From the NCBI GenBank assembly GCA_934623455.1, contig CAKTVK010000120.1:1-5832 (forward strand): 5,832 nt of DNA, written 5' to 3'. A model generated the notes under the pieces. That model was not told the origin of the DNA. It made no database searches and saw only the letters and a program-made list of their open reading frames with translations. The translations under genes and the position numbers were made by a program. The stretch comes from an uncultured Eggerthellaceae bacterium (lineage in GTDB: Bacteria; Actinomycetota; Coriobacteriia; Coriobacteriales; Eggerthellaceae). Numbering within the stretch: the stretch's first letter is position 1; every line of letters starts with the position of its first letter. Below are positions 1 to 5,738 of the stretch, in pieces.

Positions 1-441
1 CTGGTAAAACATGAAGCCGATGCTCTTTACGGACGAGCCGTTGAAATCCGAGACATCCAGCGAGGTGAGCGCCTCGCAATAGCGGAACATCCTGTACATG
101 TTTTCCACTTGGGAGGTATCAAAACCCGACACATCCAGCGAGGAAAGGCTGATGCAGTAGTTGAACATGCCGCTCATATCGGTGACCTCGGAGGTATCCA
201 GCCCCGAAAGGTCAATGGAAGTCATGTTCGAGCAGCCCGAGAACATGTCATTGCAGGTGGCGGCAACAACACCCGGTTCGACGACCGCCGACTTGATAGA
301 GGCTTTCTTGCTGGACCAAGGCGGGTTCATGCCCCAATCCGCCAGCTTAGCGCGCGTGAGCCCGGCCGTCGGGCGCACCGTGAGCTTGCCCGCGTCGTCG
401 ATCATCCACTCGCAGACGCCCGACAGCGTCCAACCCGCCGT
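1..441 (-). repeat. LRR module 3: header plus at least 3 repeats, cut by window edge
   Basis: About residues 767-913. The header (GWTLSGVCEWMIDDAGKL, then SAVVEPGV) is the most diverged of the three. Three full units (starting CNDMFSGCSNMTSIDL) and the start of a fourth (SIGFMFYQ) are visible before the window ends. The frame is still open at base 1, so the protein continues beyond the left edge by an unknown length. Confidence 0.8.
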
Positions 442-2740
442 GAGCTGCGGGGCAACGTAGGTCATCGCGCCGCCAGTGCGCGCGGCGTTCGCGGCAAGCA
501 TGGCATCCGTAGTCGGATAATCGCTCCCCGCGGCATCCATCCAGGCGAAATCCCTTAGGCCCGTGCTCGAGAAGTCTTGCGCCGCCGGAAGCGTCAGCTG
601 CGCGATCTTCGGGCAGAAGGTAAACATGAGACTCATGTCCGTCGCGCTTGAGGTGTTGAAGCCGCCTAAATCAAGCACCGTAAGGGATGCGCACTCGTAG
701 AACATGCAGCCCATGTCCGTCACATTCGAGGTGTCAAATCCGCTCAGGTCGAGCATCGTGAGCGACGAGCAGCCGCCGAACATGCTGTGCAAGTCGGTCG
801 CATTCGCGGTGCTCAGCCCCGAAAGATCGACCGATACCAGCTTTTCGCAGTCGCCAAACATGTAGCTCATATTCTGTGCTTGCGAGGTCTCTAGATTGGA
901 GATGTCAACCGAGACAAGGTTCTTGCAGCCGGAGAACAAGTAAGCGCAGTAATCGGCAACCACCTTGCGCTCAATGGAGATCGCCGTGATGGATTCGCAG
1001 CGATCCTCCCAGGGAGCCGAACCGTACCACCTGGCCAGCTTGCCGCGCTCCATGCCAGGGAGCGGGCGGATGGTGAGCTTGCCCGCGGCATCGATCATCC
1101 ACTCGCAGGCGCCCGATTGCTCCCAGCCCGGTGTGGTTTTAAGGACGGCATAGGTCCCAGCGCCCGCGGGGCGCGCTTTGTTGTCTGCCTTCATTGCGTC
1201 GGTGGTTTCGAAAACATTGCCGGCAGTGTCTACCCAAATATTCTCGGGAACGCTAAACGTGGAAAGGTCCATGCCGCCGGGAAGGGTCAGACAGGAAATC
1301 TCGACACACTGCCCGGTGATGCCTTCCTTGGCCGCAAGCGACAAATGATTCAAATCGAAGCTCGACAGATTCAGCGTTTCAAGCTTGACACAAGTCCAGA
1401 GCATTCTACTGACATCCTTAGCGGCGGTGGCTTCGAATGACGACAGGTCAAGTTCGGCAAGCGCCGAGCAAAACGCGAACATGGCATAGAAGTTGGTCAC
1501 CTTCGCCGTATTGAAGGAGGAGGCGTTCAGCGAGGTCAGGGCCTTGCAGTTAGAGAACATGCCGCCCATATCGGTTACACTTGCCGTGTTAAAGCCCGAA
1601 ACGTCAAGCGAAGTCAGGATCTCGCACATGCCGAACATGCAGTTCATAGACGTTACTTTTGCCGTATTGAAGCTCGACACGTTCAAAGAGGCAAGAGAGG
1701 CGCAACCGTAGAACATGAAGTCCATGTCCGTCACGCTTGAGGTGTCGAAGCCCGACAGATCCAGGCTCGCAAGAGACGTGCAGTTTTTGAACATGTATCT
1801 CATGTTCGTTACGTTCGAGGTGCTAAAACCCGAAAGATCCAGGCTCACAAGAGACGTGCAGTCGGAGAACATGCTATCCATGTCCGCGACGCTCGCGGTG
1901 TCAAGGCCGCTCAGGTTGAGCGATGCAAGCGACGTGCAGTTGTAGAGCAGGTAGGCCATATCCGTCACATCCGAGGTGTCAAGACCGCTCAGGTCCAACG
2001 AAACAAGCGACGAGCAGCCGCTGAACATGCCGCGCATGTCCGTTACGCTCGCGGTGTTAAGGCTCGACAAATTCAGGCTTGCAAGCGACGAGCAGCCAGA
2101 GAACATGGCGCTCATGTACGTCGCGTTCGCGGTGTTAAGATTGGAGATATCGACCGAAACAAGGTTCTTGCAGCCGAAGAACATATAATCCGCCCAAGTG
2201 GTTGACACGCCCGGCTCAACGACCGCAGACGTGATGGACTCGCGCTGGGCATACCAAGGCACGGATTCGGCGCCGCTGCCGGAGTTCCTGCCCAAGCTGC
2301 CTGACGCGCCGTTGCCCAGCGGGCGAACGGTGAGCTTGCCCGCGGCGTCGATCATCCACTCGCAGGTGCCCGATTGCTCCCAGCCCGGGGTGGGCGTCGC
2401 GTCGGCGGGCGACAAATCGGCTGCGGACGCCGGATCGGGCGCCGCAGCTTCCAGGGCAGACGCATTATGGAGCGTGACCTGCGGTTTTTCCGCAGCGGGC
2501 GCGGGGGTTCGGTCGGAAACGGATCCCGCCGCCGGCGAATCGACGGCGGGATCGGACGCGGCCGGAGCCGCAAGCGCCCCTAGGGGCTCAGAGGAAACGG
2601 GGGGGGGTCAGGGCCGCATCGGCGCCGTCGGCAGGCGCCGGGCCCGCGAGCGCCGACGCGGGCGAGAGCCCCAGAACCAGGGCGACCGACAGGAAGATGC
2701 TCGCGGCCTTGCGCGAAGCGGCGGGTGTTCGTCTTTTCAT
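1..2740 (-). CDS. BspA-like leucine-rich-repeat surface protein, frame broken at a C9 tract (probable phase-OFF), C-terminus outside window
   Basis: This is a large secreted LRR protein of the BspA / DUF285 type, a family of surface proteins linked to adhesion and host or matrix binding. The start is the ATG at 2740-2738, preceded by AAAGAGGTG. It opens with a signal peptide (residues 1-32), then an Ala/Pro/Ser-rich linker to about residue 117. Three modules follow. Each has a header with CEWMID and AGKLT motifs and an array of 26-residue units of the form TDMxxMFxxCxSLxSLDLSG. Reading the signal frame through nine C (2599-2607) ends after 50 residues (RFL-stop). The LRR frame has a TGA directly before the C run, and its first ATG lies far inside (within CEWMID), yet it is then open for 866 codons to the window edge. 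With eight C the product is continuous, with 913 residues visible. No anchor or sorting signal is visible because the C-terminus is cut off. Family and frame break are seen directly; a surface role is family knowledge; phase variation is inference. Confidence 0.88.
442..1137 (-). repeat. LRR module 2: header plus about 5 repeats plus tail
   Basis: About residues 535-766. The header is a close copy of module 1 (PGWEQSGACEWMID, AGKLTIRPL), and the first LRR (GCKNLVSVDISNL) nearly repeats the first LRR of module 1. That points to duplication of whole modules. The array (960 down to about 586) has only five units, the last one (FCPKIAQLTLPA) degenerate. The tail DFAWMDAAGSDYPTTDAM matches the module 1 tail in form. 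The lower repeat number is the main difference from module 1. Confidence 0.82.
1138..2391 (-). repeat. LRR module 1: header plus 11 tandem 26-residue repeats plus tail
   Basis: About residues 117-534 of the ON-form protein. The header begins PGWEQSGTCEWMID and ends near ITSAVVEPGV. The LRR array (2202 down to 1342) has eleven units of exactly 78 bp, for example TDMRGMFSGCSSLVSLDL. Each carries one conserved Cys after MFxx and a LxSLDLSG strand, typical of DUF285 repeats. The last two units are degenerate (KDVSRMLWTC). The tail includes ENIWVDTAGNVFETTDAM and leads into the next header. Nucleotide similarity between neighbouring units is high enough to allow unit gain or loss by recombination. 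Confidence 0.85.
2599..2607 (-). repeat. C9 homopolymer at the frame switch (candidate phase-variation tract)
   Basis: The tract is nine G on the plus strand, read as nine C in the gene, about 13 codons after the predicted signal cleavage site. With C9 the signal-peptide frame reads TPPRFL and stops. With C8 (or C11) it reads TPPVSSEPLG and enters the long LRR frame. With C7 it reads into a TAG within about 20 bases. Only one tract length in three is therefore ON. Slipped-strand mispairing at C/G runs of 8-12 is a well-known switch for bacterial surface proteins. The tract and frame logic are seen; switching is inferred. Confidence 0.8.
2645..2740 (-). other. Sec signal peptide of the LRR protein
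   Basis: Residues 1-32 have a basic n-region (MKRR, then SRK), a hydrophobic core (IFLSVALVLGL) and a signal peptidase I-like site after SALA, giving a mature start at GPAPADG. This implies export. Nothing lipoprotein-like is present, as there is no lipobox Cys. An upstream in-frame ATG at 2791 would add 17 residues (MYTVSRG...), but it lies upstream of the proposed transcription start and has no good ribosome site. Confidence 0.85.
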
Positions 2741-2744
2741 TGCG

Positions 2745-2753
2745 CACCTCTTT
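2745..2753 (-). promoter_or_regulatory. Ribosome binding site of the LRR gene
   Basis: On the minus strand AAAGAGGTG lies with its GAGG core six bases before the ATG at 2740. This decides the start against the in-frame ATG at 2791 and fits the MKRR signal-peptide start. Confidence 0.75.
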
Positions 2754-2782
2754 CTGCAAGCGAAGCTGATACCACGACTTAC

Positions 2783-2788
2783 AGTATA
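2783..2788 (-). promoter_or_regulatory. Predicted -10 box of the LRR gene
   Basis: The minus strand reads TATACT, 5/6 to TATAAT, about 43 bases before the start codon, which predicts a leader of about 35 bases. At 17 bp spacing the -35 position reads GCGCAA, a poor match to TTGACA. A weak -35 would suit a promoter that needs an activator, and a perfect palindrome lies just upstream. Confidence 0.5.
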
Positions 2789-2823
2789 CACAGGCCGCCG
2801 CCGCTTTGCGCGGGCGCGGCGGA

Positions 2824-2845
2824 AATTGGGACACGTGTCCCAATT
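2824..2845. promoter_or_regulatory. Perfect 22-bp palindrome, candidate operator
   Basis: This is an uninterrupted self-complementary site: AATT, then the core GGGACACGTGTCCC, then AATT, with no mismatch over 11 bp per half. Its centre lies about 58 bases upstream of the predicted transcription start of the LRR gene, where class I activators often bind. It has no loop and no T run, so it is unlikely to be a terminator. The binding protein is unknown. It could instead be a copy of a dispersed palindromic repeat. Confidence 0.55.
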
Positions 2846-2915
2846 GCGCGCCGATTTTGCGCCACGAGGTCAAGCGGTGCGCCCGCGCCTGCGCCGCGCA
2901 CCGCGAAACGAACAA

Positions 2916-3001
2916 CGCCTTCTTCTTCCTTGGGGCCGGTCCTGTCCACGTCCGCGTCCTCTGCACCCGCGCCGCGCACAACGCAGCGCGCCTTCTTCTT
3001 C
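2916..3001. repeat. Pair of direct repeats 73 bp apart in the GC-rich leader region
   Basis: CGCCTTCTTCTTC occurs at 2916-2928 and again, identical, at 2989-3001. Each copy is preceded by a similar stretch built on GCGCCGCGCAC. They look like remnants of a tandem duplication. Read on the minus strand they give short peptides containing VRGAGA, but no gene structure supports translation. Confidence 0.5.
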
Positions 3002-3205
3002 TCGCACAGAAAAACGCTGGGGAGCAGCGCCGCTCTCTTCGCGCTCACGCCCAGCCGGCGCGCCGGGGTTAATCCACCCTCACACTCCTCCTCTGGTCAG
3101 AATGCACCGCAACAGTAAGAGACATCATGAGAGCAAATGACCGTGCGAATCAAATTCCTGGCTAACAAACATGCACCGTAGCCGCAAGGATAGCATCGCG
3201 AATGC

Positions 3206-3256
3206 GATTGTTGCGCACAGTTAGCACCGCAGCAGACGAAGGATCGCAGCCGTAGG
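3206..3256 (+). repeat. Degenerate direct repeat, copy A (51 bp)
   Basis: This begins GATTGTTGCGCACAG and ends CGCAGCCGTAGG. It aligns without gaps to copy B at 3347-3397 with 34 of 51 identities, and all 17 differences are transitions (A/G or C/T). Confidence 0.55.
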
Positions 3257-3346
3257 ATCACTGACAATCACAGCGTGACCTTGAAGTGGGGATACGCAAC
3301 GTCGTTGCAAGCGAAGCGCCACGGCCATGGGGAGGGTCGTAAGAGC

Positions 3347-3397
3347 GGTTGCTGTGCGCGGCCAACATCACAGCAAGCAAAGAATCGTAGCCGCAAG
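3347..3397 (+). repeat. Degenerate direct repeat, copy B (51 bp)
   Basis: This begins GGTTGCTGTGCGCGG and ends CGTAGCCGCAAG. The same 12-base tail occurs at 3177-3188 without a recognisable head, so that site may be a further decayed copy. Function is unknown. Confidence 0.55.
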
Positions 3398-3415
3398 TGG
3401 ATTAGTAGTAAGTAT

Positions 3416-3449
3416 GGTTGCTGCGCGCAGCCATTTCCGCAGCCGCAGG
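3416..3449 (+). repeat. Degenerate direct repeat, copy C (internally deleted)
   Basis: The head GGTTGCTGCGCGCAGCCA (16 of 18 to copy B) is joined to a tail CGCAGCCGCAGG (11 of 12 to copy A), with the middle of the unit missing. The mismatches to A and B in these aligned parts are again all transitions. Confidence 0.5.
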
Positions 3450-3466
3450 GGGTTCGCGGAGGGCGG

Positions 3467-3519
3467 TTGTTGCGAAAACGCCCCCAAATTCGGGCTAATG
3501 CACGATAATTGGTGGTCGG
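3467..3519 (+). repeat. Left arm of a 53-bp imperfect inverted repeat
   Basis: This starts TTGTTGCGAAAA and ends ACGATAATTGGTGGTCGG. It matches the minus strand of 3631-3683 at 40 of 53 positions by ungapped alignment, with 29 of 33 over the inner part (3487-3519). The arms are separated by 111 bp. Confidence 0.65.
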
Positions 3520-3535
3520 AGGGCGAAAATCGGGT

Positions 3536-3570
3536 CGTTTTTCGGCATGCGGGATGCAACGAGAAAAACG
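3536..3570. repeat. Inner hairpin nested in the inverted repeat
   Basis: CGTTTTTC (3536-3543) pairs with GAAAAACG (3563-3570). Inside it GCAT (3545-3548) pairs with ATGC (3554-3557) around a GCGGG loop. It lies between the two 53-bp arms, making the whole 3467-3683 segment a nested palindromic structure. Confidence 0.45.
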
Positions 3571-3630
3571 CTCCGGCAAAACCCCAGGTCAGAGAATTGC
3601 GCGACTGAGGCACGCCTCCCAGCCGAATCG

Positions 3631-3683
3631 CCGACCACCGATTATCGTCGATTTGCCCGAATTCGCCCCCTCTTTTCCAACAA
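3631..3683 (-). repeat. Right arm of the 53-bp imperfect inverted repeat
   Basis: On the minus strand this starts TTGTTGGAAAAG and ends ACGATAATCGGTGGTCGG. The equal arm length and ungapped alignment suggest two copies of one repeat in opposite orientation, or the ends of a small non-coding mobile element. I saw no transposase and no clear target-site duplication. Confidence 0.65.
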
Positions 3684-3778
3684 GGGGGTCCGCCAATACA
3701 GGAGGAAGAGCAATTCATCCCGATTTGGATCAAGGATGCGCGTAGAGGGGGCGCCAATGCAGGGAGAGCGGGCAGCAC

Positions 3779-3792
3779 GAGAGAGAGAGAGA
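3779..3792. repeat. (GA)7 dinucleotide run
   Basis: Seven GA units in a purine-rich stretch. It could vary in length by slippage, but it is not inside or directly upstream of any gene I can support. Confidence 0.7.
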
Positions 3793-3986
3793 GGAAGGAA
3801 GGGAACGCAGCTCGCCGCCGCAAAACGACAAGCTCCAAAGCATTCGGGAGACACGGTTCACGGAAACAAAACCCCACAGATTGCGAACCGTGAGTGCTTG
3901 ACCCCAGCTAAAGCAAGGCAATAAAGGAGGGTCGCGATAGCCCCAAGGTTAGCCAGCCTCCAACGCGGCCGAAAGAAACAATAAGA

Positions 3987-4062
3987 TGGCGCCCTCGGTA
4001 GGATTCGAACCTACGGCCTTCTGCTCCGGAGGCAGACGCTCTATCCCCTGAGCCACGAGGGC
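3987..4062 (-). tRNA. tRNA-Arg, anticodon CCG
   Basis: This is a complete 76-nt cloverleaf including an encoded CCA (3987-3989). The acceptor stem GCCCTCG/CGAGGGC pairs at all 7 positions. The D stem is GCTC/GAGC, the anticodon stem TCTGC/GCAGA with loop CTCCGGA, the T stem GTAGG/CCTAC with loop TTCGAAT, and the discriminator is G. The anticodon CCG (4027-4029 on the plus strand) reads the Arg codon CGG. It is transcribed away from the methyltransferase gene. No clear rho-independent terminator is seen on its 3' side. Confidence 0.97.
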
Positions 4063-4075
4063 GCAACGTTGGGTA

Positions 4076-4104
4076 ATTATACGCTATCATGTGCACATCC
4101 GAAA
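4076..4104 (-). promoter_or_regulatory. Promoter of tRNA-Arg
   Basis: A perfect -10, TATAAT, lies on the minus strand at 4076-4081, ending 13 bases before the tRNA 5' end. At 17-bp spacing the -35 reads TTTCGG, a partial match. The perfect -10 is typical of strong stable-RNA promoters. Confidence 0.7.
4085..4090 (+). promoter_or_regulatory. Possible -10 box of the methyltransferase gene
   Basis: TATCAT on the plus strand, about 50 bases before the ATG, lies only three bases from the oppositely directed tRNA-Arg -10. No good -35 is visible, so this is a weak call. Confidence 0.3.
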
Positions 4105-4127
4105 TGAACACATCTGAAAAATTTTGC

Positions 4128-4132
4128 AAGGA
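4128..4132 (+). promoter_or_regulatory. Ribosome binding site of the methyltransferase gene
   Basis: AAGGA lies nine bases before the ATG at 4142. It falls inside a possible TTG-initiated extension (4124), which argues for the ATG as the true start. Confidence 0.6.
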
Positions 4133-4141
4133 CTCAAAGAT

Positions 4142-5473
4142 ATGACTGAACGCATTACACTTGAGCGCATGGGAACCGATGCCTGCGCGGTGGGACACCT
4201 TGAAAGCGGCAAAACGGTTTTCGTAACGGGAGGCGCGCCGCAAGACGTAGCCACCATAGAGATACTTGAGGAAAAATCGTCTTTCGCCCGCGCACGCATC
4301 GTTGAGCTTCTTGAGCCTTCTCCTCTGCGCGCAATGCCTACCTGCCCGTTTGTAGCCACCTGCGGCGGATGCTCCTGGCAGCACCTTGCTTACGACGCCC
4401 AACTTGCCGCAAAACGTGATAACGTAGTGTCAGCGCTGTCCCGCTTGGGCGGCTTTTCACAGGAAGCAGCATCCGAGCTGGTCAAACCCGTGTTGCGCAG
4501 CAAGCGCGAATGGGGTTATCGCAATAAGCTGGAGCTTTCCGCTCAAAACGACGCTCAAGGTCGCTTAGATATTGGCTTTTGCACCGAAGGATCGCATAAC
4601 TTAGCCTTCGCGGAAAGCTGCCCTTTGGCCCATAAATGCATCGAGCGCTCCCCCAAAGCGCTACGGGGGGCGCTTCGCTACTTGCAAGGCAATTCCGACC
4701 TGGGCATATTTCGCATTGGTGTGCGCGGAAGCGTGCGCACGAAAAACCTTGAAGTGGCGCTGTGGACAAAACCCTCATCGTTCCCGCGCGCAACAGCTGT
4801 GAAAGTCCTTAACAGCGCGCTACCCCAGGCCGCCAGTATTGTCCGCGTGCTGGCCGACCCCGGCAAAGCGCGTGCCGTGAAAAAAGTCGAAGCGCTTGAT
4901 GGCAAGGGCATGTGGGAAGAAAAGCTGTGCGACTGCAAGTTTTTTACCAGCGCTCCTTCGTTTTTCCAGGTGAACACGGCACAGGCCGAAAATCTTGTCG
5001 AGCAAGTCATGAGCGGCTTGGGTGGCGTAGACGGCTTGTACGTGGGTGACCTATATGCCGGCGGCGGCACGTTCTCTATCCCGCTGGCAAAAGCAGGCGC
5101 CGACGTTGTTGCCATTGAAGCCGCAGGATCATCGGTGCGCGATTTGCGCCGTAATGCCGAAATCAACAATGTTGACGTGGACGTTGTTGGCGGCGATGCA
5201 GCACGTCAAATCAAAGGAATCGGCCAGATGGATGCGCTGATTGTTGATCCCCCGCGCGCAGGGCTTGCGCAAAGCGTGGTGGAAGACATTGCCGCAGCGC
5301 GCCCCGAGCGCGTTGCGTACGTGAGCTGCAATCCCACGACTTGGGCGCGTGATGTCGCACGATTCAAGGAATGCGGCTACGAACTTGCGTCCGTGCAGCC
5401 CGTGGATATGTTCCCGCAAACATTCCATGTAGAAGTCGTGAGCATCTTCAAGCGCGGCAGAAGTGCAAGATAG
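4142..5473 (+). CDS. rlmD: 23S rRNA (uracil-5-)-methyltransferase, RlmD/RumA family
   Basis: This SAM-dependent enzyme makes 5-methyluridine in RNA and acts in the cytoplasm during ribosome maturation. The protein is 443 residues, normal for the family. An N-terminal TRAM-like RNA-binding domain covers about residues 1-60. Next come the four Cys of a 4Fe-4S cluster: C68, C74 and C77 (CPFVATCGGC), plus C160 (ESCPLA). The C-terminal Rossmann methyltransferase domain shows FFQVN (274-278), the SAM loop DLYAGGGTFS (from 303), DPPRAG (from 369), the catalytic nucleophile C396 in VSCNPTT, and the general base E431 in FHVEVV. All key residues are present, so it should be active. I chose the ATG over a TTG six codons upstream because AAGGA fits the ATG. 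It appears to be a single-gene transcript between two minus-strand tRNAs. Close relatives modify U747 or both U747 and U1939 (E. coli numbering), so the exact target is not certain. Confidence 0.93.
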   Translation: MTERITLERMGTDACAVGHLESGKTVFVTGGAPQDVATIEILEEKSSFARARIVELLEPSPLRAMPTCPFVATCGGCSWQHLAYDAQLAAKRDNVVSALSRLGGFSQEAASELVKPVLRSKREWGYRNKLELSAQNDAQGRLDIGFCTEGSHNLAFAESCPLAHKCIERSPKALRGALRYLQGNSDLGIFRIGVRGSVRTKNLEVALWTKPSSFPRATAVKVLNSALPQAASIVRVLADPGKARAVKKVEALDGKGMWEEKLCDCKFFTSAPSFFQVNTAQAENLVEQVMSGLGGVDGLYVGDLYAGGGTFSIPLAKAGADVVAIEAAGSSVRDLRRNAEINNVDVDVVGGDAARQIKGIGQMDALIVDPPRAGLAQSVVEDIAAARPERVAYVSCNPTTWARDVARFKECGYELASVQPVDMFPQTFHVEVVSIFKRGRSAR

Positions 5474-5492
5474 CGCCCAAATCGGGTTAAGA

Positions 5493-5527
5493 GCGCCTTC
5501 GTTTCCCTTTTCAAGGGGCGAAGGCGC
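5493..5527 (+). terminator. Hairpin after the methyltransferase gene, likely transcription terminator
   Basis: A 9-bp perfect stem, GCGCCTTCG/CGAAGGCGC, continues after a small internal loop into CCCTT/AAGGG around a TTC loop. It begins 19 bases after the stop codon. There is no T run after it on either strand, so it is an atypical terminator and may instead stabilise the mRNA 3' end. Confidence 0.5.
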
Positions 5528-5546
5528 ATCTGAAAAAGCAATCGGG

Positions 5547-5576
5547 AAAAACAAAAGCCACCCCGAAGGATGGCTT
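5547..5576 (-). terminator. Rho-independent terminator of tRNA-Glu
   Basis: On the minus strand a stem AAGCCA/TGGCTT, with CC/GG pairs and a TTCGG-type loop inside, is followed by TTTTGTTTTT. It starts eight bases after the encoded CCA of tRNA-Glu and is oriented to end that transcript. Confidence 0.75.
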
Positions 5577-5584
5577 GATGTTTG

Positions 5585-5659
5585 TGGTAGCACCAACGGG
5601 AATCGAACCCGTCTCTCAGCCTTGAAAGGGCCGCGTCCTAACCGATAGACTATGGCGCC
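5585..5659 (-). tRNA. tRNA-Glu, anticodon TTC (UUC)
   Basis: This is a 75-nt cloverleaf with encoded CCA (5585-5587) and discriminator A. The acceptor GGCGCCA/TGGTGCT includes two G-U pairs. The anticodon stem is CGGCC/GGCTG with loop CTTTCAA, placing anticodon TTC at 5624-5626 (plus strand GAA). The T arm is ACGGG TTCGATT CCCGT. TTC decodes GAA and, by wobble, GAG. It is a single tRNA with its own promoter and terminator, convergent with the methyltransferase gene. Confidence 0.96.
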
Positions 5660-5684
5660 GAATGCGCTGCAAACGACAGCTTGG

Positions 5685-5715
5685 ATATTATTACAAAGCG
5701 GCTTTTATTTTGCAA
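5685..5715 (-). promoter_or_regulatory. Promoter of tRNA-Glu
   Basis: On the minus strand the -35 TTGCAA (5710-5715) is followed at 16 bp by TAATAA (5688-5693). TAATAT (5685-5690), overlapping it, is an alternative at 19 bp. The start would fall about 20 bases before the mature tRNA end. Confidence 0.6.
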
Positions 5716-5738
5716 GCACTTTTTTAAAAAATTTTTCG
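5716..5738 (-). promoter_or_regulatory. A/T-tract UP-like element of tRNA-Glu promoter
   Basis: Immediately upstream of the -35, the minus strand has a run of A, a run of T and a second run of A, including the palindrome TTTTTTAAAAAA at 5720-5731. This matches the position and composition of UP elements that bind the RNA polymerase alpha C-terminal domain at stable-RNA promoters. Confidence 0.5.

Larger units (their letters stand above)
2741..3986. other. Gene-free 1.25-kb repeat-rich intergenic region
   Basis: I find no convincing gene here. Open frames exist on both strands (for example minus 3368-3877 and plus 3547-3924), but they overlap one another, lack good ribosome sites, have no recognisable domain and run through DNA repeats. 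What the region does hold is listed separately: the LRR gene's promoter and palindrome at the left end, a GC-rich stretch with 73-bp-spaced copies, a series of decayed ~51-bp direct repeats (3170-3450), a nested inverted repeat (3467-3683) and a short GA run. About 3700-3986 shows nothing clear apart from the GA run. Confidence 0.6.

Noticed and set aside
109..558. Plus-strand open frames across the LRR gene, for example 109-558, 1493-1711, 1715-1945 and 2198-3118
   Set aside because: They are antisense shadows of the repeat array. Their peptides repeat every 26 residues because the LRR DNA does, and the minus-strand reading gives a clear BspA-type protein.
2580..2981. Minus-strand open frame entering the C tract in the third frame
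   Set aside because: It has no signal peptide, good ribosome site or known domain, and it ends at TAG just after the tract. The signal-peptide frame starting at 2740 is far better supported.
3206..3449. Possible CRISPR array
   Set aside because: The copies are too diverged, too long and irregularly spaced (141 and 69 bp), and no cas gene is present.
3368..3877. Minus-strand 169-codon open frame in the intergenic region, and the plus-strand frame 3547-3924
   Set aside because: They overlap each other, run through DNA repeats, have low-complexity composition and lack convincing ribosome sites.
3987..4062. tRNA-Arg 3' end as an integration (att) site for a mobile element
   Set aside because: I found no second copy of the tRNA 3' end in the repeat-rich region and no integrase gene in the window.
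4124..4141. TTG start giving a six-residue longer methyltransferase
   Set aside because: The AAGGA ribosome site lies inside that extension and is well placed for the ATG at 4142.
5720..5731. TTTTTTAAAAAA palindrome as a terminator or regulator site
   Set aside because: It has no GC stem, and its place directly upstream of the tRNA-Glu -35 is better explained as an UP-like A/T tract.
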